From: Aestuariivita sp.
GTDB taxonomy: Bacteria; Pseudomonadota; Alphaproteobacteria; Rhodobacterales; Rhodobacteraceae
Direction: 5' to 3'
Length of the DNA: 44,694 nt
NCBI GenBank assembly: GCA_026710055.1
Contig: JAPORV010000135.1
Location: 1-44,694 of the forward strand
This document shows, in pieces, positions 42,400 to 44,694 of the stretch. The position numbers and the translations under genes were made by a program. Position 1 is the first letter of the stretch. Each line of letters starts with the position of its first letter. The notes below the pieces were generated by a model, which saw only the letters and a program-made list of their open reading frames with translations, was not told the origin of the DNA and did not search any database.

Positions 42400-43007
42400 T
42401 GAGGAAATTTGTAAACGACAAATTGCTTTTTGCCACACATAATTTAGGTAAACTCGAAGAAATGCGACATCTCTTTACGCCCTACGATATTGAAATCATA
42501 GGATCGCTCGACCTCGCATTAAATGAACCTGAAGAAACTGAAAACACATTCATAGGAAACGCTCGAATTAAAGCAAGAGCCGCTTTTGAGGCAAGTGGAT
42601 TACCAGTCTTAGCTGATGATTCAGGAATAGAAATTGATGCATTAAACGGGGCACCAGGCGTTCATACGGCTGATTGGGCCGAAACATCATTGGGTCGTGA
42701 TTTTATAAAGGCCATGAAATATACCCATGATAAATTGGAAAGGATCAATGCGCCATATCCACGTCGCGCACAATTCTCATGTACATTGGTATTAGCTTGG
42801 CCAGACAGACATGAAGAATCATTTTATGGGACGGTTAAAGGTCAACTGGTTTGGCCAATGCGCGGAGTTCTCGGACACGGATTTGATCCAATTTTTAAAC
42901 CAGACGGATATCATCAAACTTTTGGCGAAATGGATCGGTGGGAAAAAAACAAAATTAGTCATCGAGCACAAGCTGTTAAGAAATTAATAGCGAGTTGTTT
43001 TGAGTGA
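42387..43007 (+). CDS. rdgB: XTP/dITP diphosphatase (RdgB/HAM1)
   Basis: 206 aa; [39 protein letters not shown]. Confidence 0.97.
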   Translation: MFNIMRKFVNDKLLFATHNLGKLEEMRHLFTPYDIEIIGSLDLALNEPEETENTFIGNARIKARAAFEASGLPVLADDSGIEIDALNGAPGVHTADWAETSLGRDFIKAMKYTHDKLERINAPYPRRAQFSCTLVLAWPDRHEESFYGTVKGQLVWPMRGVLGHGFDPIFKPDGYHQTFGEMDRWEKNKISHRAQAVKKLIASCFE

Positions 43008-44151
43008 TGATTGGAAAACAGGCGGTTTTGGCCTGTATATTCATTGGCCATTTTGCGAAGCAAAATGTCCTTATTGTGACTTCAATAGTCATGTCGCTCA
43101 ATCAGTAAATCAACGTCGCTGGACAAGAGCTTATTGTTCTTCAATTAGTCAATTTGCTTTAGAATTTCCTCATAGAACCTTGAATGCCATTTTTTTTGGT
43201 GGTGGCACACCAAGCCTTATGAGCTCAAATACCATAGAAGAGATTCTTTCTCATATATCAAAAAATTGGAAATTTTCTCCTAATATTGAAATTACTTTGG
43301 AAGCCAATCCGACATCGATAGAAGCTGAAAAATTTAAAAACTTCCATGCGGCAGGTATCAACCGAATTTCCATAGGAATCCAGGCGTTAAATAATTACGA
43401 TCTTCGCAGACTTGGTCGGCGTCATAACGTAAAAGACGCACTAAATGCATTGGAAATCGCACAAAATTTATTTCCAAGTGTGAGTTTTGATCTAATCTAT
43501 GCTCGACAACATCAAACAATTAATCAATGGACAAATGAATTAAAGCAGGCTTTGTCACTTGGCATTGACCACGTATCACTTTATCAATTGACAATTGAAG
43601 AAAATACAGCCTTTGGTGACCGTTATCAAGCAGATAAACTTAATGGACTTCCGAATGAGGCTATCGCAGCCGATATGTATTTAGTGACACAAAATACATG
43701 TGAAGAGGCAGGTCTTGTGCGTTATGAAATTTCTAACCATGCGAAACCAGGTGCTGAGTCAAAGCACAACCTGATTTATTGGTGTTATGGCGACTACGTT
43801 GGGATTGGACCAGGTGCGCACGGTCGTTTGACACTCAACGATGTTCGGTATGCGACAGAAGCAAAAAAAATGCCTGATGATTGGCTTTCCGCAATTGAAA
43901 CTGGCATTGACCATACAATTCGTATGCCGCTATCCTCATTAGAACAAGCATACGAATATTTGTTGCTAGGTCTGCGCATTCGAGAAGGTATTGATCAAAA
44001 AAGATATGCTTTATTGGCCGGTAAAAAACTTAGTGAAATAAAAATTGAAAAATTAACCAACCTTGGCTTGATTACAAATATCAAAGACAGGATTTCTGTT
44101 ACAAATCAAGGTTTGTTGGTCTTAAATTCTATTGTTAAAAACCTATTATGA
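43000..44151 (+). CDS. hemW: Radical SAM heme chaperone HemW
   Basis: 383 aa; YIHWPFCEAKCPYCDFNSH (CxxxCxxC), FFGGGTPSLM. Confidence 0.97.
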   Translation: MSDDWKTGGFGLYIHWPFCEAKCPYCDFNSHVAQSVNQRRWTRAYCSSISQFALEFPHRTLNAIFFGGGTPSLMSSNTIEEILSHISKNWKFSPNIEITLEANPTSIEAEKFKNFHAAGINRISIGIQALNNYDLRRLGRRHNVKDALNALEIAQNLFPSVSFDLIYARQHQTINQWTNELKQALSLGIDHVSLYQLTIEENTAFGDRYQADKLNGLPNEAIAADMYLVTQNTCEEAGLVRYEISNHAKPGAESKHNLIYWCYGDYVGIGPGAHGRLTLNDVRYATEAKKMPDDWLSAIETGIDHTIRMPLSSLEQAYEYLLLGLRIREGIDQKRYALLAGKKLSEIKIEKLTNLGLITNIKDRISVTNQGLLVLNSIVKNLL

Positions 44152-44162
44152 AATAGAGCCCG

Positions 44163-44694
44163 TTAACATTTATCGTGTGGCGATGACCCCTGCAACCAGA
44201 TAAATGCCAACTGCAAAGCTTGACACGGTCTTGTCGTAGTGCGGCGCGATCGCACGAAACTCCTTGATTTTGGCGAAAAAATTCTCATATGAGAACGCGT
44301 CCAAAAGTGCAGGAACTGCCAACAGATCGTCACTCTGACCCGGCAGAACAACAAAGCGGATCAACTATCTAACCGTATCGGTCAACGCCACGATCTTTCT
44401 CGTCAAACCGCCTTTTTCTGACTCGGAAGCGTTTGCAAAGGCTCACATCATTATCCCATCAACCGATACAGCTGAGACATCGAAATCAGATGCTGAAAAG
44501 ATCGTCAAAAGACCTTTCTGCTCCCACCGGCGAAAGCGCTGGAAGAGACGGGTCTCATTGCCAAAATGTACCGGAAAATTCCGGACGAAACCGCCACAGT
44601 ACGGCCTCAAGAAACAGGCAGTTGTCCGCAGTAAATAGTGCCCCATGGCTTTTGACGCCAGATGCTGACACTGCACTTGCGGGCGAATGAGAAA
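44163..44694 (-). pseudogene. IS5-family transposase remnant (frameshifted), truncated by window end
   Basis: Minus-strand pieces: RFRRWEQKGLLTIF, SESEKGGLTRKIVALTDTVR*LIRFVVLPGQSDDLLAVPALLDAFSYE, NFFAKIKEFRAIAPHYDKTVSSFAVGIYLVAGVIATR; IS5-type transposase blocks in different frames. Confidence 0.8.

Noticed and set aside
1-44694. CRISPR arrays, tRNAs, rRNAs
   Set aside because: No regularly spaced direct repeats and no cloverleaf or rRNA-like sequence was seen; a tRNAscan/CRISPR finder run would be decisive.

Overview
This 44.7 kb AT-rich window looks like an alphaproteobacterial chromosome, inferred from gene content and order (secA / parvulin / argJ; rimP-nusA-ylxR-infB; hrcA-grpE divergent from rph-rdgB-hemW). 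Most of it is housekeeping: alkB, dnaK-dnaJ, secA, ppiC-type PPIase, argJ, mutT-type Nudix, ubiG, proline iminopeptidase, a short ABC substrate-binding protein, rimP-nusA-ylxR-infB, nitrilase-family hydrolase, SAM methyltransferase, hemH, CAP-domain protein, L,D-transpeptidase, a NaChBac/NavMs-like sodium channel, CCA-adding enzyme, two Nudix hydrolases, hslO, argG, PfkB kinase, a sulfite-oxidase/cytochrome c pair, mutS, grpE, hrcA, rph, rdgB and hemW. The accessory part is decayed DNA at 30.7-33.5 kb: a Tn3-family transposase fragment, a DNA-methyltransferase C-terminal nuclease-domain fragment and a type ISP R-M/helicase C-terminal fragment, i.e. a defence-island graveyard. An IS5-family remnant lies at the right edge. 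Reading the non-coding DNA by eye gave two dispersed repeat families. The first is a MITE-like element with 14-bp terminal inverted repeats, as a 193-bp copy and a 94-bp copy in opposite orientation that looks like its internal-deletion derivative. The second is an ~85-bp repeat present twice. I found no CRISPR array, tRNA or rRNA and no clearly intact novel multigene system. The MITE-like family and the defence graveyard are the best candidates for follow-up. All homology calls come from recalled motifs, not database searches.
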